From an uncultured Bacteroidota bacterium (GTDB taxonomy: Bacteria > Bacteroidota > Bacteroidia > AKYH767-A > OLB10): 52,506 nt of DNA. Made by a program: the position numbers and the translations under genes. Each line of letters begins with the position of its first letter. Position 1 is the first letter of the stretch. The stretch spans positions 1 through 52,506 of the forward strand of contig CAINEC010000193.1 of the NCBI GenBank assembly GCA_903847585.1. Direction: 5' to 3'. The notes beneath the pieces were generated by a model, which was given only the letters and a program-made list of their open reading frames with translations, was not told the DNA's origin and made no database searches. Positions 16,944 through 25,190 of the stretch are shown piece by piece.

Positions 16944-17786
16944 TTAAGGTTTAGGCTCCATCAATTTGAAAAACTGATCTAATTGCGGCAAGATTATAAT
17001 TCGCGTACGACGGTTTGATGCTCTTCCATCAGGAGTATCGTTAGAAGTTACTGGAACATATTCACTACGACCTGCTGCAATCATACGTGCAGGATCAACG
17101 CCATATTGCTTTTGCAATGTACGTACAACAGATGCTGAACGAAGTACGCTTAAATCCCAGTTGTCACGAATATTAGCTGTAGCTATCGCTTTATTATCGG
17201 TATGTCCTTCTACCATAAACTGAACATCAGGCTGCGCTTTAATCACATCGGCAACCTTTCCTAAAATTTCTTTAGCACGAGGAGTAATATCATAACTACC
17301 ACTCTTAAATAACATCTTATCAGAGATGGAAATAAATACTGCGCTTCCTTCAACATTAATATTGATATCATCATCGTTTACATCTTTCAATGCTCCTTTA
17401 AGATTTAACACCAAAGCCATGTTCAAAGAATCTTTACGTGATAATTCTGTTTGAAGATTACGAATATATCCTTCCTTCGCATTAATATTTTCAAGCGACT
17501 TCTTTATGCTCTCTGCTTGGGCTGCACTGATGACTGATAAATCACTTAATTGCTGAAGCATAGCTCCACTGCTTTTTTTAGCAACACTCAGCTCCTCTTC
17601 CAAATTCCCAATTCTACTTTGCTTCTTTTTTGATTCTTCGATGCAATCGCTTAGCATCAAATCAACTTTATCAAAACTTGTTTTCAAAGAATCATATTTA
17701 GAAACCTGAGCATTAAATTTCTTTTTACTTACACAGCCTGTCATAAAATAGACAGCAACGAAAAATAGAACGGTGATTTTTTTCAT
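16944..17786 (-). CDS. OmpA-family lipoprotein
   Basis: A 280-residue outer-membrane lipoprotein. The signal peptide ends in the lipobox-like FMTGCVSKK. A Lys/Glu-rich coiled-coil region (about 25-120) follows. The C-terminal OmpA/MotB domain has LFKSGSYDITPRAKEIL, VEGHTDN and the peptidoglycan-binding GRSEY...DGRASNRRTRI motifs. It should tie the outer membrane to peptidoglycan across the periplasm. I start at the ATG at 17786, where the signal peptide begins, instead of an ATG 21 bases earlier that lies inside the promoter region. Confidence 0.9.
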   Translation of the reverse strand: MKKITVLFFVAVYFMTGCVSKKKFNAQVSKYDSLKTSFDKVDLMLSDCIEESKKKQSRIGNLEEELSVAKKSSGAMLQQLSDLSVISAAQAESIKKSLENINAKEGYIRNLQTELSRKDSLNMALVLNLKGALKDVNDDDININVEGSAVFISISDKMLFKSGSYDITPRAKEILGKVADVIKAQPDVQFMVEGHTDNKAIATANIRDNWDLSVLRSASVVRTLQKQYGVDPARMIAAGRSEYVPVTSNDTPDGRASNRRTRIIILPQLDQFFKLMEPKP

Positions 17787-17804
17787 GATAAATTTATTAT
17801 GGTG

Positions 17805-17812
17805 CAAATCTA
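17805..17812 (-). promoter_or_regulatory. Candidate -7 promoter element of the OmpA-lpxH operon
   Basis: The minus strand reads TAGATTTG, a perfect TAnnTTTG match, 18 bases before the ATG at 17786. Confidence 0.45.
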
Positions 17813-17874
17813 AATGCTTTTACGTTCACGAAAAACACGAAATGTAGATAAACATTACAAAATATCAACAGCAA

Positions 17875-19137
17875 CTAAGTCTTTTGCTTGCGCTTCTTCG
17901 CAGCAGGGAATAGCACATTATTTAATATTAATCGATACCCCGGTGAGTTAGGATGTAAAGCTAAATCTGTTTGAGGATCACCTACCATATGCTGATAATC
18001 TTCCGGATCATGTCCACCGTAGAAGGTCCATGTACCTTTACCATATTCCCCATGTATATATCGAGCTTCATTAGCCGCTTTATTCTCCCCCATTATTAAA
18101 ACATTCGACTTTACAAGGTTCTTATTGAAGGATGTTGTTTGTCCCATGAAACCTTTTATCACTTGTTCATGATTCTGACAAAGCATACTTGGAACCACAT
18201 CCCATTTAGCGGAGAATTCAAAAATGGTAAACACATCTTCGTTACGTGGAATCTTTCGAAAATTAGTCATATCAATATCCGAGAACTCATATTCAAGTGG
18301 ATTAGTGGATAATTTAAAATCCTTAAATGCTAACGTATTTTCATAATTCAATTTTGAATTATAACTTGAAGTGGTTCCATCGCCATCATAAATCTTATCG
18401 CAAATATCTACACCTTGAGCAGAAAGTGCGATATCATAACTATCCGTACCAGAACACATCGAAAATAAAAAGCCACCTCCAGAAAGAAACTCTTGAATTT
18501 TCTTCACTACAGCAAGTTTTAATTGAGATACTTTTTCAAATCCTAACTTCTTTGCTTTTGCTTCCTCGGAACGAACCTGCTCTTGATACCATGGCACCGT
18601 ATGATAGGCTGCATAAAACTTTCCATACTGACCTGTAAAGTCTTCGTGGTGCATGTGCAACCAATCGTATTTTGGAAGGTCGCCAAGAATTACTTCTTCA
18701 TCATAAATCACATCGTAAGGAATCTCCGCATACGTCAAAACAAGCGTTACGGCATCATCCCAAGGCAACTTATCTTTCGGAGAATAAACAGCCATCTTAG
18801 GCGCCTTTTCAAGCTTTACCACATCCATATTAGCTTCTGGCTGCGCAATTTCATCTAAGATACTTGCGGCTTGTCCATCAGCAATCACATTAAAACTCAC
18901 TCCTCGCACGCGACACTCGTTTTCGAAAGCAGGAATTTGTTTAATCATAAATGAACCACCTCGATAATTCAGGAGCCATTGCACTTCCACATTATTTGTC
19001 AATACCCAGTAAGCAAGGCCATAAGCCTTTAAATGATTCGACTGTGAATCATCCATTGGAATTAAAATATAAGCAGCCTTAACAGGTAAAAATCCGATTA
19101 CAAAAACAAAAACTAATAGCGTAATTTTTTTTAACAT
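17875..19137 (-). CDS. Secreted conserved protein of the family often mislabelled asparagine synthetase B
   Basis: A 420-residue exported protein. MLKKITLLVFVFVIGFLPVKA is a signal peptide. The sequence (AYILIPMDDSQSNHLKAYG, VKLEKAPKMAVYSPKDKLPWDDAVT, DWLHMHHEDFTGQYG, LFSMCSGTDSYDIAL) matches a Bacteroidota family that databases commonly call asparagine synthetase B. It has no glutaminase Cys2 and no ATP-pyrophosphatase loop, so that name is not supported. The Rossmann-like MAVYSP, GGGFLFSMCSGTD and FYGGHDPEDY segments resemble glutamine-amidotransferase-like (ThuA/DJ-1 type) folds; that is inference. An in-frame ATG at 19182 overlaps dnaB's stop, so coupling to dnaB is possible. Confidence 0.7.
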   Translation of the reverse strand: MLKKITLLVFVFVIGFLPVKAAYILIPMDDSQSNHLKAYGLAYWVLTNNVEVQWLLNYRGGSFMIKQIPAFENECRVRGVSFNVIADGQAASILDEIAQPEANMDVVKLEKAPKMAVYSPKDKLPWDDAVTLVLTYAEIPYDVIYDEEVILGDLPKYDWLHMHHEDFTGQYGKFYAAYHTVPWYQEQVRSEEAKAKKLGFEKVSQLKLAVVKKIQEFLSGGGFLFSMCSGTDSYDIALSAQGVDICDKIYDGDGTTSSYNSKLNYENTLAFKDFKLSTNPLEYEFSDIDMTNFRKIPRNEDVFTIFEFSAKWDVVPSMLCQNHEQVIKGFMGQTTSFNKNLVKSNVLIMGENKAANEARYIHGEYGKGTWTFYGGHDPEDYQHMVGDPQTDLALHPNSPGYRLILNNVLFPAAKKRKQKT

Positions 19138-19178
19138 GCTCTTAAAACGATAGACGTTGTATAATGTTGTAAAACGCA

Positions 19179-20720
19179 TCAAAATTCCGCATCGTCTGGT
19201 CTTTGTTCATTTATGCGAGACTCGATGATAATTGTATTACTTCCTGAATCTGCCGAATAATTTGGTGACATTCCTGCACCATGCATAATTTCGGTTTCAT
19301 CTGTATAATCGAAGTGATTATAATCGGAGAATTTGGTTAATGGTCCGATGAATTGCAACCTAACATCTCCCAATGAACCAGCACGATTTTTTGCAATGAT
19401 AATTTCAGCCAGATTCTTTGTTGATGTTCCATCTTCTAAGGTTTCCAATTGATAGTATTCAGGACGATAGATAAACATTACCATATCCGCATCCTGCTCA
19501 ATAGCTCCTGATTCACGAAGGTCACTTAATTGAGGACGCTTAGACGAACCTCTCGTTTCTACCGCACGACTTAACTGCGAAAGAGCGATAATTGGAATAC
19601 TTAATTCTTTTGCAATACTCTTTAACGATCTTGAGATATAAGAAATCTCCTGCTCACGATTACCGCCTCGACCACCACTTTCAGCACCACCACTCATTAA
19701 CTGAAGGTAATCGATTACGATTAATTCTATTTTCTTTTCTGCAACCAAACGGCGACATTTCGCTCGTAATTCTAAAATTGAAAGTGCAGGTGTATCATCA
19801 ATATAAATTGGCGCATCTGTTAGTCGCTTAACCTTGACATTTAATCGAGCCCACTCATCTTTATTTAAATCGCCTTTTCTTAATTTTTCAGAGGTGATTT
19901 CTGTTTCAGAAGAAATCAAACGATTCACCAACTGTAGTGAAGACATCTCAAGCGAGAAGAAGGCAACTGGCTTCTTTCCATCTAATGCTGCATTCTTTGC
20001 AAGACTTAATGTAAATGCTGTTTTACCCATACCTGGACGAGCAGCGATGATGATTAAGTCTGACTTCTGCCAGCCCATTGTATGACGATCTAACTCTGTA
20101 AATCCTGAAGGTACGCCCGTAACACCATCTGTTAATGTAGCAGCATTAGCTACATCATCAAGCGCTCTTCCAACTAGCGTATGCATGTCTTCGTAGTTTC
20201 TTCGGATATTCGACTCCGTTATAGAAAACAAATTCTTCTCAGAACGATCAAGTAATTCTAATACATCGGTAGTTTCTTCAAATGCATCCTTGATTGTTTC
20301 AGTTGAAATACGGATTAACTCACGTTGAATAAATTTCTGAAGAATAACTCTCGAGTGAAATTCAATATTTGCTGCTGATGCAACGCGATTCGTTAATTGA
20401 GTAATATAAACAGCACCACCAACAATTTCTAACTCGCCCATACTACGCAGCTTCTGCGTAACGGTTAAAATATCGATAGGCTTTGTATCGTGAAACAATG
20501 AAATAATTGCTTTGTAGATTTTCTGATTTGATTCTACATAAAAACACTTTTCATGTAATAAGTCAATTACTTCAGCAACTGCATTTTTATCAATTAATAA
20601 TGCTCCTAAAACTGCTTGCTCAAGCTCAGGAGCCTGAGGAGGTAATTTTCCACCTTCTATTGTAGAAAAAGCGTTTGTTGGATTTATTTTTTTTCTTGTT
20701 GTTGGTCGTTCGTTTGCCAT
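19179..20720 (-). CDS. dnaB: Replicative DNA helicase
   Basis: A 513-residue hexameric helicase that unwinds DNA at the replication fork. The N-terminal DnaB domain begins at PPQAPELEQAVLGALLIDK. The RecA-like motor has Walker A in ARPGMGKTAF, Walker B in LIVIDYLQLM, and the motif RESGAIEQDADMVMFIYRPEYY. No intein or insertion is present. The ATG at 20720 is only 4 bases downstream of a -7 element, so the message may be leaderless. Confidence 0.96.
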   Translation of the reverse strand: MANERPTTRKKINPTNAFSTIEGGKLPPQAPELEQAVLGALLIDKNAVAEVIDLLHEKCFYVESNQKIYKAIISLFHDTKPIDILTVTQKLRSMGELEIVGGAVYITQLTNRVASAANIEFHSRVILQKFIQRELIRISTETIKDAFEETTDVLELLDRSEKNLFSITESNIRRNYEDMHTLVGRALDDVANAATLTDGVTGVPSGFTELDRHTMGWQKSDLIIIAARPGMGKTAFTLSLAKNAALDGKKPVAFFSLEMSSLQLVNRLISSETEITSEKLRKGDLNKDEWARLNVKVKRLTDAPIYIDDTPALSILELRAKCRRLVAEKKIELIVIDYLQLMSGGAESGGRGGNREQEISYISRSLKSIAKELSIPIIALSQLSRAVETRGSSKRPQLSDLRESGAIEQDADMVMFIYRPEYYQLETLEDGTSTKNLAEIIIAKNRAGSLGDVRLQFIGPLTKFSDYNHFDYTDETEIMHGAGMSPNYSADSGSNTIIIESRINEQRPDDAEF

Positions 20721-20724
20721 AAAT

Positions 20725-20732
20725 CAAATTTA
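20725..20732 (-). promoter_or_regulatory. Candidate -7 promoter element abutting the dnaB start
   Basis: The minus strand reads TAAATTTG (TAnnTTTG) followed by ATTT and the dnaB ATG. The start codon would lie at or within a few bases of the transcription start. Confidence 0.45.
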
Positions 20733-20817
20733 CAATTCCGTCCTTAGTTATCGTAAAATACTTTTAAACATTGCTGAATACTCCTTGATTTCAGCACATT
20801 ATCTTTTCGACAACAAA

Positions 20818-20841
20818 GCCGGCAAGATTACTCAAGCCGGC
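20818..20841 (-). terminator. GC-rich hairpin downstream of accA
   Basis: Two copies of GCCGGC separated by 12 bases can pair into a 6-bp all-GC stem about 22 bases past the accA stop. No long U-run follows, so it is a weak or imperfect terminator between accA and dnaB. Confidence 0.4.
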
Positions 20842-20863
20842 CTGCTGCTGAAAACAATTTTTT

Positions 20864-21826
20864 TTATTCGTTCTTATAAACGCCCATCGAGCAAAACTTC
20901 TCGATACGCTGATTCACTCGCTCTTCAGGAGTTAATTTATTAAGTTCCGCTAAGTTTTTCAGAATCTCTTCTTTAACTGTTTCGAATACCTCTGCAGGAT
21001 TAGCATGAGCACCACCTAACGGCTCCTTCACGATTCCATCAACTAAATGCAATCCGTTCATATCAGTCGCAGTAAGTTTTAATGCTTCTGCAGCTCGCTC
21101 TTTATTATTCCAGTTTCTCCAAAGAATACTTGAACATGACTCAGGAGAAATAACAGAATACCATGTATTTTCTAGCATCAATACTCTATCTCCAATTCCA
21201 ATTCCTAATGCACCACCAGAAGCTCCTTCGCCAATGATAATACAGATTACAGGAACTTTTAAAATCGACATTTCATACAAGTTACGAGCTATAGCCTCTC
21301 CTTGTCCCCGTTCTTCTGCTTCTAATCCTGGATAAGCTCCTGGAGTATCGATTAAAGTAACGATTGGCTTATTGAATTTTTCCGCAAGTTTAAAAAGTCG
21401 TAGCGCCTTACGATATCCCTCAGGATTAGGCATTCCGAAATTACGATACTGACGTTGCTTAGTATTATTTCCTTTTTGCTGTCCAACAAACATTACCGTT
21501 TGTCCGTTGATATCACCAAATCCACCAACCATTGCTTTGTCATCTTTCACCTGACGATCACCAAAAAGTTCCATAAAACTGCCATTTGTAATGGCATTGA
21601 TATAGTCAAGTGTATATGGTCTTTCCGGATGACGTGATAACTGCACACGCTGCCAAGGGGTAAGTTTAGAATAGATTTCTAATTTGGTTTTTGCTATTTT
21701 ATCTTCCAAGTCTTTGATTGCAGCCTGCACATTCACCTTTCCTTTCTCCTGAATCTGTTTCGCTTTGGTTAGCTGATCATGTAATTCTTCCAGCGGTTTC
21801 TCAAAATCCATCAACGTTGTTCCCAT
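20864..21826 (-). CDS. accA: Acetyl-CoA carboxylase carboxyltransferase subunit alpha
   Basis: A 320-residue subunit that, with AccD, transfers CO2 from carboxybiotin to acetyl-CoA to give malonyl-CoA for fatty acid synthesis. Characteristic segments are [42 protein letters not shown] and [13 protein letters not shown], the latter holding the oxyanion-forming glycines. Length is normal. The ATG at 21826 gives [11 protein letters not shown]; the ATG at 21811 ([10 protein letters not shown]) is equally plausible by comparison with the family. accD is not adjacent. Confidence 0.96.
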   Translation of the reverse strand: MGTTLMDFEKPLEELHDQLTKAKQIQEKGKVNVQAAIKDLEDKIAKTKLEIYSKLTPWQRVQLSRHPERPYTLDYINAITNGSFMELFGDRQVKDDKAMVGGFGDINGQTVMFVGQQKGNNTKQRQYRNFGMPNPEGYRKALRLFKLAEKFNKPIVTLIDTPGAYPGLEAEERGQGEAIARNLYEMSILKVPVICIIIGEGASGGALGIGIGDRVLMLENTWYSVISPESCSSILWRNWNNKERAAEALKLTATDMNGLHLVDGIVKEPLGGAHANPAEVFETVKEEILKNLAELNKLTPEERVNQRIEKFCSMGVYKNE

Positions 21827-21849
21827 GATTTATTAATTTTAATTCTTTG

Positions 21850-21857
21850 CAAAGATA
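21850..21857 (-). promoter_or_regulatory. Candidate -7 promoter element of accA
   Basis: The minus strand reads TATCTTTG, a perfect TAnnTTTG match, 23 bases before the ATG at 21826. Confidence 0.5.
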
Positions 21858-21914
21858 TCCGAAAATAAAAAAAAGTAGATTCGCAGAGTGAAACTTTGTT
21901 CAAGATTCTGAAAA

Positions 21915-22727
21915 ATGATTGTATTCCCCCATTGTAAAATAAACTTAGGACTTCATGTTGTGCGTAAGCGCGAGGATGGATTTCATGATATTGAGACGCT
22001 TTTTTATCCTGTTTTTTGGAAAGATATATTGGAAGTTACGGATGGAATTAAAGGAGAATTTGATTTGGAAATCAGCGGGTTAACCATATCTGGAGACCTC
22101 AATTCAAACTTAATCTACAAGGCATGGAAGCTCATCAAAGCCGACCATTCCATCCCACCGATACTTGTCCATTTACACAAGTTATTACCCATGGGAGCTG
22201 GACTTGGAGGGGGGTCATCGGATGCCGCTTTTATGTTAAAACTGCTCAATTTAAAGTTTAATTTGGGCATTAGTGACGAAAAACTGAGAGAATATGCAGC
22301 TCAATTAGGTAGTGATTGTCCTTTTTTCATCGATTCACAGCCTGCCATAGCAACTGGAAGAGGTGAGGTATTGACACCAATTGATATCGATTTATCGAAC
22401 TTTCAAATTGTAGTGGTGATGCCAAATAATATTTCTGTTGGAACGGCGGAAGCTTACAGCTGGGTAAAACCAAAACAACCAGCAACATCTATTTCAGAAA
22501 TTATTCGAATGCCAATAAGTGAATGGAAAAATCATTTGATTAACGATTTTGAAGAGCCCGTTATTAATCACCATCCGAAAATAGGCGACATCAAAAATGA
22601 ACTTTACAAAGTGGGAGCACATTATGCAAGTATGAGCGGTAGTGGCGCAGCTGTATTTGGAATTTTTGATAAAGGACTTGATTTGGATTTCAAATTTGAT
22701 GATTGTGTAGTTTGGAAAGGTGAATAA
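21915..22727 (+). CDS. ispE: 4-diphosphocytidyl-2-C-methyl-D-erythritol kinase
   Basis: A 270-residue GHMP kinase that phosphorylates CDP-methylerythritol in the MEP isoprenoid pathway, using ATP. The N-terminal CKINLGLHVVRKREDGFHD contains the catalytic Lys and substrate loop. The GHMP motif PMGAGLGGGSSDAAF binds ATP phosphates, CPFFIDSQPAIATGRGE holds the catalytic Asp region, and MSGSGAAVFGIF is the third motif. Length is normal. It is divergent from accA with an 88-base gap and stands alone. Confidence 0.95.
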   Translation: MIVFPHCKINLGLHVVRKREDGFHDIETLFYPVFWKDILEVTDGIKGEFDLEISGLTISGDLNSNLIYKAWKLIKADHSIPPILVHLHKLLPMGAGLGGGSSDAAFMLKLLNLKFNLGISDEKLREYAAQLGSDCPFFIDSQPAIATGRGEVLTPIDIDLSNFQIVVVMPNNISVGTAEAYSWVKPKQPATSISEIIRMPISEWKNHLINDFEEPVINHHPKIGDIKNELYKVGAHYASMSGSGAAVFGIFDKGLDLDFKFDDCVVWKGE

Positions 22728-23034
22728 AATTTGATTTTGATTTAAGAAATATTTTATCGTTTGAAAATAAATGTTTGTAAATGGATATAAGCGTTTATTA
22801 ACCGAATAATAGATTTTGAATAAATAATTTTGTTCTCGGGGTGGGGCTGCTGTCCCCCCATGGTGTTGGATGTGTTTTAATTGGGGTAATAACTTTTTTG
22901 AAAGCCTATTTTATAGCAAAAAAGTATGCTTTATTTCACTAATTTTATGAATAGATTTCAAATAATCTATTTATCCTATTCCAACTTTCCATTCAATATC
23001 ATCTTAAATAAAACAGCAATTCCTACTTCATTTT
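22728..23034. other. Gene-free stretch with a promoter-like site and an isolated GC-rich hairpin
   Basis: No convincing reading frame. TAATTTTG at 22825-22832 matches the -7 consensus on +. Shortly after comes a strikingly G/C-rich block at 22837-22860 (CGGGGTGGGG, then CTGCTGT, then CCCCCCA), able to fold with a TGGGG/CCCCA stem, in otherwise about 75% A+T DNA. The rest is plain AT-rich sequence. It may encode a small RNA or be the remnant of a lost element. Confidence 0.45.
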
Positions 23035-23355
23035 TTATTGAAGTTTTCTAATAACTACATAGTCCATCGCAACATCAATTGCTTCTTTTATTACCTCCCA
23101 CTCCAACTGTTCAATGCTAAATAATGTCCAACCATAATTCCCCCATTGATTAGGAACTTTCCATATTTTTTCTGGAGCATAGTCAACAAAAACACTTTGC
23201 TCAACAGCAGGCAATCGCAAACAAATTCTATCTTTCGAAAAGTTTAGCGTAAGAAAAACAGTGCTCTTATACTTATACGATCTGATTTCTTTTCTATCTG
23301 AAAAAGAAAAATTCCCCAATGATGGGAGTTGACTTTCCAACTCTACAAAATTCAT
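23035..23355 (-). CDS. MmcQ/YjbR-like protein
   Basis: A 106-residue soluble protein. The C-terminal pattern KVPNQWGNYGWTLFSIEQLEWEVIKEAIDVAMDYVV fits the MmcQ/YjbR (DUF419) fold, where a W-G-x-x-G-W-T turn is followed by a helix ending in A-x-x-Y. ICLRLPAVEQSVFVDYAPEKIW supplies the preceding strands. The family has a CyaY-like fold and an unknown, possibly DNA-binding, role. It lies 29 bases downstream of the rhodanese lipoprotein gene on the same strand, so it could be the last gene of the sulfur cluster. Confidence 0.65.
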   Translation of the reverse strand: MNFVELESQLPSLGNFSFSDRKEIRSYKYKSTVFLTLNFSKDRICLRLPAVEQSVFVDYAPEKIWKVPNQWGNYGWTLFSIEQLEWEVIKEAIDVAMDYVVIRKLQ

Positions 23356-23384
23356 TGGGGAAAATTAGTTAAAAATTTTTATCC

Positions 23385-23771
23385 TTACTCAACAGGCAAA
23401 CTTGCAGATTGCCAAGCATTGATACCACCATTCAATTCAAAAACATTTTTGAATCCATGAGTTCGCATCCACTCAGCAGCTAATCCACTTCGGTGTCCGC
23501 TACGACAATACAAAAAATAGTTTTTTGATTTATCGTATCTAGAAACGATACTTTCAAATCCACCACCATTCCAATCAGCATTCACAGCACTTTTAATATG
23601 GCCTTCTGAGAATTCCCCAGGAGTTCGTACATCCAAAAGCACTATATTTTTTGATGCTGCCATCTTGTCTGAAAACTGTCTCGGACTTAAAGCATTATTT
23701 GAAGTTTGTCCAGAGCAAGCTGTGAAAAACCAAGCCGTTAAAATGGTAATTAAAGAATATACTTTTTTCAT
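23385..23771 (-). CDS. Rhodanese-domain lipoprotein
   Basis: A 128-residue single-domain rhodanese with an export signal (MKKVYSLITILTAWFFTAC) and a likely lipid-modified Cys19. The domain has VLLDVRTPGEFSEGHIKSAVN and the active loop YCRSGHRSG, whose Cys would carry the persulfide, then GINAW near the end. It is probably periplasmic, unlike the other two rhodaneses of the cluster. It begins 2 bases after the thioredoxin gene stops, indicating one operon. Confidence 0.88.
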   Translation of the reverse strand: MKKVYSLITILTAWFFTACSGQTSNNALSPRQFSDKMAASKNIVLLDVRTPGEFSEGHIKSAVNADWNGGGFESIVSRYDKSKNYFLYCRSGHRSGLAAEWMRTHGFKNVFELNGGINAWQSASLPVE

Positions 23772-23773
23772 AG

Positions 23774-24070
23774 TTAAGAATTTTGATTAATGATTTGTTC
23801 TAAATAATCGGCAGGCACAACGCCTGATTGGCGCCATAACACTTTCCCATTTTTGAAAAGAATTAAGGTAGGCACACCTTGAATTTGAAATGCTGCTGCA
23901 GCTTGCGGATTTTTATCTACATCTACCTTTAAGATTGAAGCATGACTTCCAACTCTTGATTTTAAATCTTCTAAAATTGGATGCATCATTTTACATGGTC
24001 CACACCACTCTGCTGAAAAGTCGACTAATACCAGCTTGTCTGATTGAATTAATTCTGAAAAAGTTGACAT
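23774..24070 (-). CDS. Thioredoxin
   Basis: A 98-residue cytosolic thioredoxin with the redox motif AEWCGPCKMMHP and the cis-proline GVPTLILFKNGK. Length is typical for thioredoxin without extensions and there is no signal peptide. It sits between rhodaneses, so a likely job is reducing persulfides or disulfides formed on rhodanese and OsmC cysteines. The gap to the upstream rhodanese gene is 11 bases. Confidence 0.92.
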   Translation of the reverse strand: MSTFSELIQSDKLVLVDFSAEWCGPCKMMHPILEDLKSRVGSHASILKVDVDKNPQAAAAFQIQGVPTLILFKNGKVLWRQSGVVPADYLEQIINQNS

Positions 24071-24081
24071 GATTTTTTTTA

Positions 24082-24396
24082 TTATTTGATTTTGTTATTT
24101 AAACTCATCCAGCCACCGCCATTGTGCACATCGGCAAAACCACTTGCTTTCAATATGCTTTTAGCAGAAGCACTACGCATTCCTGATGCACAACAAGTAA
24201 TTACGGGTTTATCTTTTTTTATTTTTGATAAAGATTGTTGCAATGCATTCAATGGAATGTTTACCGATCCACGAATATGTCCGCCTTGATACTCGCCCTT
24301 CGTACGCACATCAATTATCTGTGCACCATTTTCAATTAGTTCTTTGTAATTAACAGCGGGACCAAAACCTAATAGTTTTTTAATTGTATTTATCAT
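24082..24396 (-). CDS. Rhodanese-like sulfurtransferase (cytosolic)
   Basis: A 104-residue single rhodanese domain with QIIDVRTKGEYQGGHIRGSVNIPL and the active loop TCCASGMRSA. The active Cys is the second of a CC pair. The N-terminal 15 residues are hydrophobic-basic but too short for a clear signal. It is closely similar to the next rhodanese upstream (CCASGMRS, GGHxxGSxNIPL, NGGxW), so the two look like a tandem duplication. Confidence 0.88.
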   Translation of the reverse strand: MINTIKKLLGFGPAVNYKELIENGAQIIDVRTKGEYQGGHIRGSVNIPLNALQQSLSKIKKDKPVITCCASGMRSASAKSILKASGFADVHNGGGWMSLNNKIK

Positions 24397-24408
24397 TTGA
24401 GTTTATTT

Positions 24409-24663
24409 TTAATAATCACCATTTACATCTAACCAAGAACCACCATTTTCACAATTAACACCGAGACTTTTTAAATACGCTGTAGCTTGTCCACTTCTCA
24501 TTCCACTTGCACAACATAAAACTATAGGTTGAGCCAACGCCATAATTTCATCTTTACGATTTTGAATTTCTTGCAATGGAATATTTATACTTCCAGCAAC
24601 ATGTCCGCCCATAAACTCACCTGGAGTTCTTACATCAATAATTGTCATTTTTTGATTTGTCAT
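24409..24663 (-). CDS. Rhodanese-like sulfurtransferase (cytosolic, short)
   Basis: An 84-residue minimal rhodanese. MTIIDVRTPGEFMGGHVAGSINIPL and the loop LCCASGMRSGQ carry the CH2-type motifs and active Cys. It starts 1 base before the osmC stop region ends (gap of 1 base), so it is tightly coupled to osmC. It is paralogous to the following rhodanese gene. Confidence 0.88.
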   Translation of the reverse strand: MTNQKMTIIDVRTPGEFMGGHVAGSINIPLQEIQNRKDEIMALAQPIVLCCASGMRSGQATAYLKSLGVNCENGGSWLDVNGDY

Positions 24664-24664
24664 T

Positions 24665-25120
24665 TTAACTAAGTATTGTTTCCTTTTTATTTGTGAATAT
24701 TAAATGTCCATTGTAAGTCACATCCCATGTAACAGGAATTATTTTCTTTAACATATGACTTATCCCGCAATATTTTTCTTGTGAAGCCATCACCGCATCT
24801 AAAGCCGCTTGCTTTGAATCCTCATTCCCTTTGAATTCATAAACAATATGAATAGCGATGTATTCAATAGGCGCTTGCTTACTGATTTCACCAGTCACCT
24901 TCATATTAAAATCTTGCACTTGATGACTAGATCGTTTAAGAATAGCTATTACATCCATTCCCGTACAACCTGAAAGTGCAGATAAAACAAAAGGTTTCGG
25001 AATTGGTCCATTGTCTTCTCCACCTACTCTTTCAGGAGCATCCATAACAACGGTGTGACCATTTACAAGGGCATTGAATTGCATTTTACCCATCCACTGT
25101 GTTTCTATTTCGTGTGTCAT
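24665..25120 (-). CDS. OsmC/Ohr family peroxiredoxin-like protein
   Basis: A 151-residue OsmC-family protein. Cys52 in LSALSGCTGMDV and Cys118 in QEKYCGISHML are the peroxidatic and resolving pair that reduces organic hydroperoxides or hydropersulfides. MTHEIETQWMGKMQF is the usual N-terminal strand. The ATG at 25120 is chosen; an upstream ATG at 25156 lies inside the proposed promoter. It is the first gene of the OsmC-rhodanese-rhodanese-thioredoxin-rhodanese run and follows the CRP-like regulator by 65 bases containing a CRP-like operator. Confidence 0.88.
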   Translation of the reverse strand: MTHEIETQWMGKMQFNALVNGHTVVMDAPERVGGEDNGPIPKPFVLSALSGCTGMDVIAILKRSSHQVQDFNMKVTGEISKQAPIEYIAIHIVYEFKGNEDSKQAALDAVMASQEKYCGISHMLKKIIPVTWDVTYNGHLIFTNKKETILS

Positions 25121-25145
25121 AATTGAAATTTTTAAATTGACACTG

Positions 25146-25190
25146 CAAAGTTGCAATAGAATTCAGCGGTTAACAGTGACTAATATCACA
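25146..25190 (-). promoter_or_regulatory. CRP-like operator plus near-consensus -7 element before osmC
   Basis: On the minus strand TGTGA-N6-TCACT (25175-25190), a one-mismatch match to the CRP/FNR-family palindrome, overlaps the regulator's stop codon. A -7-like CAACTTTG (25146-25153, one mismatch from TAnnTTTG) lies downstream. The palindrome centre is about 40 bases before the predicted transcription start, the class II activator position. The osmC ATG is 25 bases further on. Confidence 0.6.

Noticed and set aside
17875-19182. Asparagine synthetase B function
   Set aside because: No glutaminase Cys or ATP-pyrophosphatase motif, and the protein has a signal peptide.
25121-25156. Longer OsmC N-terminus from an upstream ATG
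   Set aside because: It lies inside the promoter region; the family N-terminus begins at 25120.
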